Assembly: GCA_013399305.1 (NCBI GenBank)
Contig: VXAI01000013.1
Location: 9,369,531 to 9,433,530, forward strand
Origin: Rostratula benghalensis
Lineage: Eukaryota > Chordata > Aves > Charadriiformes > Rostratulidae
DNA length: 64,000 bases
Direction of reading: 5' to 3'
A model generated the notes under the pieces. The model did not search any database. It had not been told where the DNA came from and saw only the letters and a list, made by a program, of their open reading frames with translations. This document shows positions 1-10,849 of the stretch, piece after piece. Numbering within the stretch: the stretch's first letter is position 1; every line of letters starts with the position of its first letter. Made by a program: the position numbers and the translations under genes.

Positions 1-3000
1 CACTGCTCTCATCAAGCTATGAATGGGTTCAGCTGGACTTTGTAGTCTCTCTTGTAGAGAGGGAGGTTTCAGCAATATAAACCAAACAGCTAGCACAAAT
101 GATGGACAAATAGCTATGCTTTAGAGTAAGGCTTTTTAGCTTCATACTTCATGTGGTTCTATGTGACTAAAACCAGAAAGGCTCTCCATTTTTGGAGCTG
201 TGCAACAACCCACAGCCAGAACAAATAAAGACAGTCACCTAGAAAAAAAATATTTCTCTTTCTTTCTGAGAAATACATGGAATATTTCACCAAAAATCCT
301 ATTAGGGTACAAAGCGTAAAAACATTCACATCATCTTCTGTTAGATAAGCAGAAGCTTTAGACAGACACACAGTGACACTCAATGCATTTATAGAGAGTG
401 ATGGAGCTGCAAGTGTGATACAGGAGCTGGCAAGTTTTCCAGGCTTGGCACACCAGATGAGAGGGTTTACCTTTTGGACCAGGTCTCTCCCACAGCGAAG
501 CAACACAGGGTATCTTGTACAATTTGGCTAACGCAATAAGCTGACAAATAACTGCATGATCCCGATGTGTAAAGGGATTTCCCGTTGCTGTTATCTACTT
601 TCACCATTCCCGTGTGTCTGAACAATGTCACTCCTCGGGTTTTGTTATCTTACTTTTCATAGTAATCTCTACATTATTAAGCATCAACAAGAAAGAAACA
701 GATGCAACGAAATTTGAGGTAAAATTTTTTAACTGGCATTAAGGTGTGCCACATTTGTATACGGCCTATTTCCTAATAACTTTTCACACAGGTGAAATTT
801 TAAAAGAGTGAGCTGCAAGTATACAACCAAATGGTCTGGGCATTACTCTGATGCTTTTTTTCCTTGAAAATTCAAATGATCCCTGCAGGCAACCGACAAC
901 TGCTAGATCTGTGGAATGTGCTCTTTGAACTGTACAAAAGCCTTCAGCCTTTCGTGCATTGCTGCAAACAAAAACTGCCAAGTGTAATTATTTCTCAAAT
1001 CTAATGTTATGGAAGTGTTGTACCATTTTTTTCACAGCTCTGAGAACAGCTGTAGAAAAATAAAATTTACAAGAGGATTTCCCTGCAAAAGTTATATGCT
1101 GCATTTATCACCTTCTGTAAACAACTGATAAAAATGAACGCCAGTCAAAACTCAGAAGAGCACCACTCTCTCTTCCGTGCTTTTACAATTCTATTTATAT
1201 GGAAAGAATCAAAGAAGCAAGTGGAAAGAGTACTCCCAAGGAAGATTTTTCATCCTTTAGCATTTTTAAAGGAAAAAAAAAAAAACACCACAATTTATAT
1301 AAAAAGCACAGAACAGTGCTGAGAGAACAACAGAAGCTTAAAAATTCCCTTCCTACTTTTTTCTTCACTTGCACTTGCACTTCGGTATCTAGCTTTCCTA
1401 CAAACATCCACATAGTAAAAGGTAACTTGGTAGATGTATTACAAAACACAGGCACAGCAGTCTAGATGATCTTGTACGCATCTGTAGTTCTAATGAGAAA
1501 TGCCTTGGTTTTGAACACAGATGTATTTAACTTGCTGAACTGAAAGCATTCAAACTTTACTCATTGAATACAGACATACTCAGTACTTTTATTACTGACT
1601 CCATCTATATCTGAGATTTTTAAGCTAAAGACGACATTGAGGTGAAACCAACTACCCTTATATAAAAGTTTCCATGTCTGAAATAAACGTTACCCAACCA
1701 TGAAGACGCCCAAATTCAAAACAGTCATTTTGTTTGGATTGCAGAAGTGCCTTGCTTTATAGAGCAAGCTATTTAGTTCCAGTGTAAACTTCATTACAAT
1801 TCAGACATGAGGTGGAGCACTATCTACGTGCCAGCTAATTCCCAAAGCAGACCTAAGCTCCTAGGTCTTGTCCAGGATCCCTCGCCCACACCCACACGTT
1901 AAGTTAGCCACAATATCCTGTTTCAAAACAGGAGGAGAAGGGACCTGAAAACAGCCCTATCCAGGGAGACCAAGCTCTGCATTCTGGACTCTCCTCCTTA
2001 ACCTGAGCAGACTTAGTCATAGCCCATGAAAGGCTCTGAAGATCCGAGCTGTGAAACAGTCCAGATGCATGTACCCTCCAATTGCAATCCTTAACTGATA
2101 CCAAATGAAGGTGAGCCACCGCATGGCAGAACCAATAAATGAAATGCAGGATCCAGAAGGAGATCAAAGGAAAGGGAGTCCGACTCTTTAGCTTGATCAT
2201 GTGGACAGGATGGACCAGATGAAGGCATTTAATGTGCTTACAGTTCCTTCAGCTTCAGTGAGGGCCACGATTGGAAAAAAACCCTCTGTCTAGCATCTAC
2301 AGTTGGTTGCTCCATCTACAGGGAATCCTTTTCAGTCAGCAGGAGCAATTAATTTTTTGTCAAGTGCAAAACAAGGATAAATACATGAATCACCTTGCTT
2401 GTGCCACATCTTTAGCCATAGTTAAATTTCACAGACAAAAAGATGCTAAATTACATCCCCTGGCACAAAGAACAACATATTCTGGACCAGAATAAGGCAA
2501 AGCACCTCCAAGCTGCTAAGGGGCTACACGAAGCAAAGGAAATTAAACCAGTGTCCCAAAGAGATGCTCCTACAAGAGAGCTGAGGAACAAAGCCATTTA
2601 ATTCATGCATTAAAAAAAAAACTGAAAAGGTAATACTGCTGTGACACAAAGGAAGACCAAATTCTTACATTTTTCAAATGCATTTTGTGCCACTACTCAA
2701 GGTGACACATCACACAGCATCATGTTGTACCCCTACTTCACTTTTTTAATAGCACCCTACTCTCATATTTTAGGCAAACATCTGCATTCAGAATGACAAC
2801 GTGACTATCTTGCAAGATGCGGTCAAGGCAGGGGTCAGTGCCAGGCAGCAGAACCCCTCTCAGTGAGCTGCTGCAGGTGACAGGACACATAGGCTTTCCA
2901 GCCACAGCAAGATACAGGTCTTCAGCAGCAACTTGGGGCAGGGCGAGCTGAGCGTGCTGTAAGCCACCGATCCACTAGGGAAGTTGGCCAGTGGTGCACT

Positions 3001-5079
3001 GTGCCACATGCTGTCAACGACTGTGACACTTTATTTTCATATTAGAACTCTAAGAGAGACGAAGAGTAGTGCTGCGGGGCCAGCAACACCCCACTGAACA
3101 CCTTACCATCCCCTGAAGGCTATTTGCTTGTTTGCTTCAAACATGGACATGGCTCTTATTTTAAAAATAGAATGTATTTTCTTTTTTAAACTGTCTTTGT
3201 GGTAAGTGAATCTTGGTCAAGCTTCAGTGTTAACATGGCTTATACAAACACCAAAGAGCAGACCACAGAACTGCCAGTGATGAACATAATGACATTAAGA
3301 AGGATGTGGTCTCCAAGTTCATGGTAAATCAAGCCAATGCAAGCAAAACTTGTAATGGAGAAACTGCAATGAATTTGAATTAAAGAGTGCAGGGGCACTG
3401 TTTCTCCCTGTTGATCTTTTCAGCAGGACAGCAAAAAGCAAAACAGTAAGTAAGTTCATGGGTTTTTAAAAGCATTCCATGCAAAAAGCAACAAAATGTA
3501 AAGTACACTTATAACATGAGGGAGAAGGCTGCACTCTGGGAGGCACAAGAGCTAGGAAGCTGCTGTTGCAAAAGAGGCACAGTTGATCGGCTTTAGAAGT
3601 TACAAAATAAGCTGAAAAATGCAAAAATCTGGCATTAAAGCAGACATAAACATTTAAAAACAAATAAAAGCCTACTCTATTTTCTGATCCATTTCTAACA
3701 ACTGTAAAAAAAATAAAAATAAAAGAAAATCACTAGTTTACCTTTGACACTGCTAAGCTTTTTTTCAAGTAAATTAAGTACAACATCTCCTAGTCTTACT
3801 ACGCTTTTACCAATAAGGGAAGCAAATGTCAGGATTTACAAGAGGAAGATCAGTGGAAAGGTTTGTTGAAAATAATACTATAATAGCATGACCAATGAAA
3901 TTGTTGTGAAGAAAAGTACTTAACTAGTGATTTGTGTAAGAGCAGTGATGTCTCATTTTCAAGATGTAACAAGCTTGTTTCTAGATTTCTTAAACATCTC
4001 ACAATTGTGGCCGCTGTAGATACTCAGATGGCACAAAGGTACAAGTGTTTACACCTGAAGGTGCTTCCAGACATTGTTTATGTGGGAAGTGTAAGATAGG
4101 CATGTGGAAAGTAAACATCCTATTTCTCATGAAGGTTTCCCTAAACTTACTAGAAATTTGCCTAATACCAGTTATTCCTTTCTTGACACAAAAAATATCA
4201 AACCTGTAGATCCTCATGAAGCATTAGTGTAACGCTGTCTATCTTCTGTACTTTCTAAAATATGTCTGATTAGAAGAAACCTGACAAAAAACTCTGCTCT
4301 TGAGTATAAGGTTGTAATTCTAAACTTTAGCCTAAGGCACATTTCAAAGCCCAAATGTTAATCCTTGAGGGAGGAAAAAAGTGTTTACGATGGTTTCTCG
4401 AGTAGAACATTTGTGTTGCAAGTGTCTCTAATCTCCTAACAAGAGTATTTTCTTTCCTCAAATTCCAGGATTCCTGTAAGTAAGCAGAAGTATCCAAATG
4501 GGTAGCCCATGGTTTTGGTACTACACTGGGTAAAAGCTAGTGGACATAGTTCTGATGAAAGTGAGTTAACATTTAAAATGTAAACCACAATAACCTGACA
4601 GAAAGAACCCCCAACTTTTACTACAAGTTATGATCAAGGAATTCACTAATGGTCTCTGCATTCCAGGTACCAAGTCTTTTATCATCTTTCTGAATTGTTC
4701 TTGCAGAAAAAAAAGTCAACAGAGCCCAATAGAAGCTGGCCAAATGCAACACGTCTCAGCCAGAGGGCAGTTAACTATAAAATCAAAGAATAAATGAACT
4801 ACCAATACTAACAGTTTCTGCAAGGGGCCTTCCACCTAGAATAAGAAAATGGAAACCAGTCACAAATTTAGAAAAAGCCCTTCGATCCTTATAATGAACC
4901 ATAGTTAGTTCAAAAGGAAACCTCCTCTCCACTGCTCATTTTTTATCTTATCCCACAAGTCCCTCCCAGTCCAAGTGTATTTCTCTTCTGCGGGCTGTCA
5001 AGGTTGTCAAGAAGAGGGCCATGTGTTTTGCAGAAGAACAGATGAAGTTGAGAAGATTCGTGGATTAAAGAAAACTTAA
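1..5079. other. Unannotated unique sequence, no gene seen
   Basis: I see no recognisable gene or mobile element here. The sequence is AT-rich. Open frames on both strands are short, are not flanked by good splice signals and encode nothing I recognise. A slightly GC-richer patch lies at about 2820-3120 and another at 1860-2200; neither resembles a repeat family I know. A strong acceptor-like and a strong donor-like site sit only 7 nt apart around 4469-4475 (see findings). Intergenic or intronic DNA is the best description. Confidence 0.6.
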
Positions 5080-5560
5080 GGTCAGAAAGGACCATTAGAT
5101 CATCAAGACTGACTCCCTACAATATCACAGAATATAAAATTTCAGGCAGTTACCATATTATTAAACCCAAACACCTACAGCTGATTAAAGAATAAATTCT
5201 CTTTTAGCTGAAACACTGTTTCACGTCATGCTTTTTCTGTACTAGATTAGAAAGCTCTTCAGAGCACCAGATATTTTCTCCCTGTGAAGGTATGCTGCAA
5301 TTAAGTCACTTCTCAAACATCTTTTTGATAAGGTAAACAGACCAATCTCCTTAAATATTTCACTGCGAGGCAATTTTCAAGCTCTTAAATCACTTTCATA
5401 ATTGTTTCTGGCACCGTCTCTAATTTTCCAAAAGGTTGGGGTTTTTTCAGATGTGGCCACAAGAACCGTAAGCTGAAATTCAGCCTGTTTACTAATGCAG
5501 TATAAAAAGATAAATTCACATCTTTCCTGATGTTTGGCTGCCTGTACATCCAGCACACTT
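5080..5560 (-). mobile_element. Ancient CR1 LINE 3' fragment (CR1/L3-like)
   Basis: This is a minus-strand, very diverged CR1 fragment running from its 3' end (at 5080) into the C-terminal part of ORF2. The 3' end reads, on the plus strand, like the old CR1 tail: a phrase close to 'aaggaccattagatcatc' followed by 'gactgactccc'. Further in come blocks matching remembered old CR1 consensus in order: 'tctccctgtgaaggtatg', 'caattaagtcacttctcaaa', 'taaacagaccaatctcctta' and 'gatgtggccacaagaaccgt'. The last corresponds to the ORF2 segment encoding 'FWPH'-like residues. Many indels and stops make it a dead relic. It faces the plus-strand copy that starts near 5850, so these are two separate insertions. 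The family is assigned from memory; the CR1 clade is secure and the subfamily is not. Confidence 0.8.
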
Positions 5561-5849
5561 CTTTCTCTGCTGCACAGCATACCATATTTCCTCTTCTTAG
5601 AAAAAAAGATCATATGAAAGAGATATTTTTTGTCACCAAGCAGTGTACAAACAAGTATCTGCAAACTTGGCAATAACAAGGAACCTTAGCTACTCTACTT
5701 GGACTTTTTTTAGGAAAGGAAACACCAGGAAGCAGACTATCCAGAAATGTGTTGGCAAGCATTTTTCAGTACAGAAATGGAGGAAAACACATGAAGGAAA
5801 AAACACTTTAGATTTTACTTCAACCTTTGAGAACTCATTGGAAATGTGA

Positions 5850-7385
5850 AAATTGAGGGCAGCTTGGTTGCAAGTAATGATAACATGAGAGAATTCACAT
5901 TTCTAAGGAAGGGAGAGAGAAGGGAGAATAGGAGAATAAAGTCAATGGAGTTTACAGAACAGGACTTGGATAAATGAAATGGTAGCTTAGACCCTGTGAA
6001 AGGTAACTCGGAGGGAGGAAGAAAGAGTTCAAGAAAGCTGGCAGTTCCATAAAGGAGTAACATTCAAGGTGTAAGAGCAAACTAAGTCAGTGTTGACAAA
6101 GGCTAAATCACAAACTCAAGGACCTGCAACTTCAATACATATCCATGAACACAAGCATACATGAGAAAAAAAACATGACAATACAGAGGTGAAGCCAGAA
6201 GAGCAAAACCAGAAAGCAAAATATAATCAAAACAACAAATTTTTTACATTTTTTTACATTCCTTAATAGTAATGGGAAAATTCCAGAAGGAATTGATCAG
6301 GCTGTTTGCAGAAGATACAAATATGCAATGTGTAGTCTTTGATATAGAAGACAAGTACAATCTAATAGCTAAAACTAGTGACAAAGGGGATTAAAAACTT
6401 AAGAACGGGGAAAACAGATTAAGAGACACTTCAGTAAGTTAGATGCTGTCAGATCAGCTGAGCCTAATAAAGCTCATATTTAGGATAGTTAAGAACATGA
6501 TGTTAATTTGTGCTATGAAGCCAGTTGAAGAATGCCAAATTCCAATGCCTTCAATGCCTGATTGCACTGAAATTTCACTAACTTGTCAATTATAGCCCAG
6601 TCAGTGAAATTATCAGAGTTTAAAGTAACCTTTACTTTTAAAAATTATTTTTAACTCAAATCAATCCTGTGACTAAGGATTCTACCCTTTATTCCCACAA
6701 ACAGCTGCATTGCCTCGATAGGTAGGACAGTGAATTGCAGTACAAGGGACTCTAAGAAAATTAATTGAAATTCTTCCACAGCCATTAGTGATTTTGCAAA
6801 ATCTATGAAGTTCCAGAACAATGAGAACGGAAAAATGCAGTGCCTGTCTTAAAAAGGTTAAGAAAGAGGAGGTAAGGAATGACAGACATGTCCAATTAGT
6901 TTAAGTTCCTGAAATATTCTTGAAAAAGACCAACAAGATTTTTTTTCTTTTTTACAACAAGAAAATAAATACCTGCCAATAAATTTTTGTCATGTGCAAA
7001 ATCTGGCAAGCCAATTAAACATCTGCTTTAATAGAAAAATGTTCTGTGAATGGGAAAGAAGCAGTGGATGGCATATAAAAAAAAGTGGGTGACTCATAAA
7101 AAGAATCTAAGGAAACAAAGACTTAATTAAAATATTTTAAGCCAAATAAAAAATGTGTTCAAAAAACTTGATGTAGGGACCAGAAGTAAAAGAAGGGTAT
7201 TAAGAACTGGGTGCAACAGGGGTCCAACCTAGTCTGGTGCACTGGATGTTTTCTTTCATAAATTGGAGAGTGAACTGGTCATACATACATATTTTTTATA
7301 TAGAACCTGTACTTTCAAAATTCTCAGATGATGCTAAATTTGAGAGAGATGAAGACAGGAAAGCATTGGGGGTCCTTCCTCCAGA
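5850..7385 (+). mobile_element. Long ancient CR1 LINE fragment (endonuclease-RT linker to RT)
   Basis: This is the largest element in the window, plus strand, about 1.5 kb of a degenerate CR1 ORF2. Blocks match remembered old CR1 consensus in the right order: 'gagagaattcacatttctaa' and 'aataaagtcaatggag' near 5890-5950 (linker after the endonuclease); 'taagttagatgctgtcagat' near 6435 (start of the RT region); 'cttccacagccattagtgat' near 6773; 'atgcagtgcctgtcttaaaa' near 6835; 'gggtgcaacaggggtccaac' near 7208 (around the RT block preceding the catalytic motif); and 'ttctcagatgatgctaaat' near 7320. The last contains codons for the F-x-D-D type polymerase core, here broken by substitutions. About 6490-6720 does not align and may be an insertion or simply decayed. 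Both ends are missing and frameshifts are frequent. Confidence 0.8.
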
Positions 7386-7501
7386 TATTTTACCATGGAA
7401 GAGTGGGGCAGCTCTGCTGATGTTCTTCCTGCCAGAAAGCAGTATCCATGCCACAGGACCATCCCAGAGATAATTTATTACCTTCCCCATGGGACTACCA
7501 G

Positions 7502-7545
7502 AGGGTGCTCAGATGACTGTCATGAGTGCTGTGCAAGAGCACCCT
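7502..7545. repeat. Inverted repeat, 9-bp perfect arms
   Basis: AGGGTGCTC at 7502-7510 is matched by its exact reverse complement GAGCACCCT at 7537-7545, and a 5-bp dyad (ATGAC-T-GTCAT) lies in the loop. A TATAAATAG sequence follows at 7556-7564. The repeat lies just beyond the old CR1 copy, in sequence I do not recognise. It could fold as a cruciform or hairpin, but there is no independent sign of function. Confidence 0.5.
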
Positions 7546-8391
7546 GCAATGGCAGTATAAATAGAGTTACCATAACTGTGCTACGTTAACCAAGCAGCAG
7601 CCACTCTGTGTTAGAGGCCCATGAGAAAAATGGGAGTCTGGACTGATGGACTGATGCCTTTTTATTTGAGGCAGCACGGATTATGTTGAATGAATGGTGG
7701 TAATTAGCTTTTTATGCATTGAGAAGCATATGTGATAGGTTAATAAAATAATAAATAGAAAATATACTTTTCAGGAATATACCTATAATTACAGGAGTAT
7801 AGAAACTTCAGAAAAATATGTCATATAAATACATTTGGGCAAGGCATCTCAGAAGACAAAACTAAATACATAAAATTATTTAATTTTGAAAATATAAGCT
7901 ATTGAGACCTAGATATGTAATATTCATTATTCTTTACTATTTGACATAAAATATCAGCAAAACTACATAATGAAGCTAAGCAGCTTCCTTCCTATTTTCT
8001 TGCATATTGGATTAGAGACAGTCTTTACCTTCGAAGATGAAATTGTTTCCCTCCATTTCCACAATCTGATTCTATCCTGATCATCTGTTTGATCTTCTTT
8101 ATCAGATCATACAGAGCATGCAGAAGAAAAGAACCATTTCCTATCACATTGGCTGCCAGGGTATTAAATACTACTGCTGCTGGATTTCATATCCAGCTAC
8201 TTCCTAGACACCTTTCATTATTCTTTCCGTCTTTGATGAACATGCATTGTGGTTACCTAGATACCTTGATACCTAGAATTCTGCATTTCTCAAATGGAGC
8301 CCAAACATTACATCTATAGGGTTTGGTGGGTTTGTTTTTTTCTTTTTGCATTTAATTTCCTAGGTTCCTTTTAGGGCAAAAAAAAGGGAAA

Positions 8392-8607
8392 AGTCCTTAA
8401 GGCAATATAAGCACTTAATCCAACTCAAATACTAAAGAGGACATAACCTTTTAAATCATCTTAAATATTTACGATGCCATAAGCTCTTAAACTTCCTGGA
8501 ATACTTAGCCTTCCTTAAAACCTCACAGCACTCAAAGTCCCTTGAGCAACATAAGCACCTAAACTGCTGCAAATCCTTCCAAAGGACACAACCTTTAAAC
8601 CAACATT
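8392..8607. repeat. Degenerate tandem repeat, three 72-bp units
   Basis: The word ATAAGC occurs at 8407, 8479 and 8551, exactly 72 bases apart, in three consecutive units (8392-8463, 8464-8535, 8536-8607). Units 1 and 3 are clearly similar: both start AGTCC, share GCAA(T/C)ATAAGCAC, then CAAAT, then GGACA(T/C)AACC and TTTAAA. Unit 2 is weaker but stays in register around ATAAGC(T)CTTAAAC, AATACTTA and AACCTCAC. The pattern is that of an old minisatellite or local triplication whose copies have drifted. No coding potential is evident. Confidence 0.7.
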
Positions 8608-8640
8608 CAGGGTCTAATTTTTAGAAATATTTTTGTTTCT

Positions 8641-8678
8641 TCAGGCATAATTCTGCCTGATTTTGTCGACAAATCAGG
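8641..8678. repeat. Two overlapping inverted repeats sharing one arm
   Basis: TCAGGCA (8641-8647) is the exact reverse complement of TGCCTGA (8654-8660). CCTGATTT (8656-8663) is in turn complementary to AAATCAGG (8671-8678) around a GTCGAC core. The middle arm can therefore pair with either flank, giving two mutually exclusive hairpins. It begins about 30 bases after the 72-bp tandem repeat. Confidence 0.6.
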
Positions 8679-9784
8679 TAGTTATTTAAGTACTATTCAC
8701 ATGCTTCCTTTGACACAATACTTTCATTTGATGGAACACACGCATGGAAAAGAACTAGTGCACCCTGCCACACTGGGAAAGTCAACACAAGTAATGGGAG
8801 GGATTCCCTTGGTGCTGAGCCTGGCCAGCATTCCACTACACAGAAAGAGGAGTAACAGAAACACAAGACAGTCATCACAGCGCTCACAGCACCTTGTTCA
8901 TACCTTTAAGCAATGTCTGATGACGCATCAAGTTAAGTTCACAATACTTTACCATCAACTTATAGTAGCAATTGAGAAATCACAAAATTTGACATCTGAA
9001 CAACAGCAGCAAATGTGATCTCTGGGTGGGAGCCTAACAGTACATACTAAAAATAGAGCCACTAGAGATGCTACCTTTAAAGAGCATTCTGTTAACATAC
9101 AGAGGCACACACTACTTCAAGACTTTTAACTCTTCAGGATGGTGTTGCCCCCATTCATTTTCTAGCCTGACTGATCTTTTTAACAACTGTTTGGTGAACT
9201 TAAGTCACCACGTTTCCTTCCTGCGTTAGTCTTTCACACTGGTCCAGACTGAATCAAAAAGCCTTTCCTAGTAATGCAATAATCTTACACACACAAACTT
9301 GAGTGGCAAAGGTCCTTCTCCCTCCAGAATCCCCTGGTTCAGGCTTTCAGTGTTTCCTATAGCTTAGGGATGGAATTGCCTTTGTTACACTGTAAAGCTT
9401 ATCTCATTTTTGATTCCAAGAGTGAGTGAAGCATTAAGTGAAACATTAGCACCATGGATGCAATTAAGAAAAAACTACAAATACTTGGGTTTTTTTAATC
9501 TTGAAATTTCCGTGACAGGTAGTAAATGATAGGTCAGAGTCATGTTGCTCATTCTTAGGAAGTACATGAAGGTAAAACTGTGCATCTTCAGAGACCACTT
9601 AAAAATTCACACTTGCAGACTTCTGCAGGAGCAACAAAGTCACTGCACAAATGCAGCTGCAATTTGAAAAAAAAATATTTTTTACATGAATCATAAGTCA
9701 TGCTAAAAAAAGTGTTTTTTCCACCAATGAATGAAATGCATTAAATATTTAGGTCAACATTAAAAAATACATCATATGTTGATG

Positions 9785-9800
9785 TTTCAACATGTTGAAA
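9785..9800. repeat. Perfect 16-bp palindrome
   Basis: TTTCAACATGTTGAAA is a perfect palindrome. It lies in AT-rich unique sequence with no gene nearby and may be chance. Confidence 0.6.
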
Positions 9801-10320
9801 ATATGAATGCTTGTGAGTGTTCCTACAGCTACCTGATACTGGATGAAGAGTTTTGAAGAGTCCGTGCTTATGGTGAGCCTGGTGAGCAATTGGGACATTG
9901 TGCAAAGCATTATAAAGTCAGTTTTACCAGCTTTTCTATTTTCTTTATCTTTACTCTCTGATCAATGAAATAAGTTGATATTCAAATATTAGAACACTTC
10001 ACCCTATAGTGGCTGGTCTAATACCACTGAGAGCTAACGGGCACTTCATATCTAATGCCTTCCTGTCCAATTAGTTTCAAATTGTTTTCCCTAAATTGCT
10101 ACTAACTCTTCTTTTTCTCCTTTTGCTTGGTCTCTTTTATATATATGTACCAACATATCTTTACATCCTGTGATACTCAATTTCACGTATGAACACAAAA
10201 AGGTACAAGATTTTCACCTATTTGAGCCACTATGACTACTTAAAAAATAAAGCAAAAATGTGTAAAATCTAAAATTATCAAACAGCAAGCTACAGTGAAC
10301 ACAAATGTTGGATTTTGAGT

Positions 10321-10391
10321 AATTCCTAGACGTAGGAATTTTACCTTTGGCACATCAGAGGTACCACCTTACTGTATCACAGTATGGTACC
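10321..10391. repeat. Two adjacent hairpin-forming inverted repeats
   Basis: AATTCCTA-GACG-TAGGAATT (10321-10340) is a perfect 8-bp stem with a 4-base loop. Twenty bases on, GGTACCA (10360-10366) pairs with TGGTACC (10385-10391), and inside it ACTGT (10371-10375) pairs with ACAGT (10379-10383) around a 3-base loop. The result is a 32-nt stem with a small asymmetric internal loop. It is too short for a typical microRNA precursor, and I see no flanking complementarity that extends it. Confidence 0.6.
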
Positions 10392-10804
10392 AAAGCAACT
10401 ACCTACTGGTTTCATTTGAAGAGCATGGTCACAGGTAAGGCCTTAACTCAGTGCCATACATAGTGCCATGGAAACAAATTTTGTCTGATGGGTCAAAAGC
10501 AAAGATTTTGGTAACTAAGTGTTCATAGATGATGGTTAAGCATCCAACAAAGAACGACAGGTACCAACGTACAGCAATCTCATCTACAAACACTGATGAA
10601 GATAGAAAAACACCGGAAATGGGCACAAGATTAGAAACCTGGTCACAAAAAAGTGAGGCTCTATTCAGAAAAGCAGAGTAAATGCTTCATCTTAAAGCAA
10701 TGAGGAGAGTAGTATGTAATACCACCATACTACTGCTTCAATATTGCTGCTATCATCAATACTCTTTACTACACACTCTACCAAATTCAGCATATTTATA
10801 TGTT

Positions 10805-10849
10805 TGTATGTGTGTGCCCACATATATGTATACATATATACACACACAA
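10805..10849. repeat. Compound TG/TA/CA microsatellite
   Basis: Alternating purine-pyrimidine sequence made of short TG, CATA, TA and CA runs, ending in ACACACAC. It is interrupted and probably old. No other function is suggested. Confidence 0.75.
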
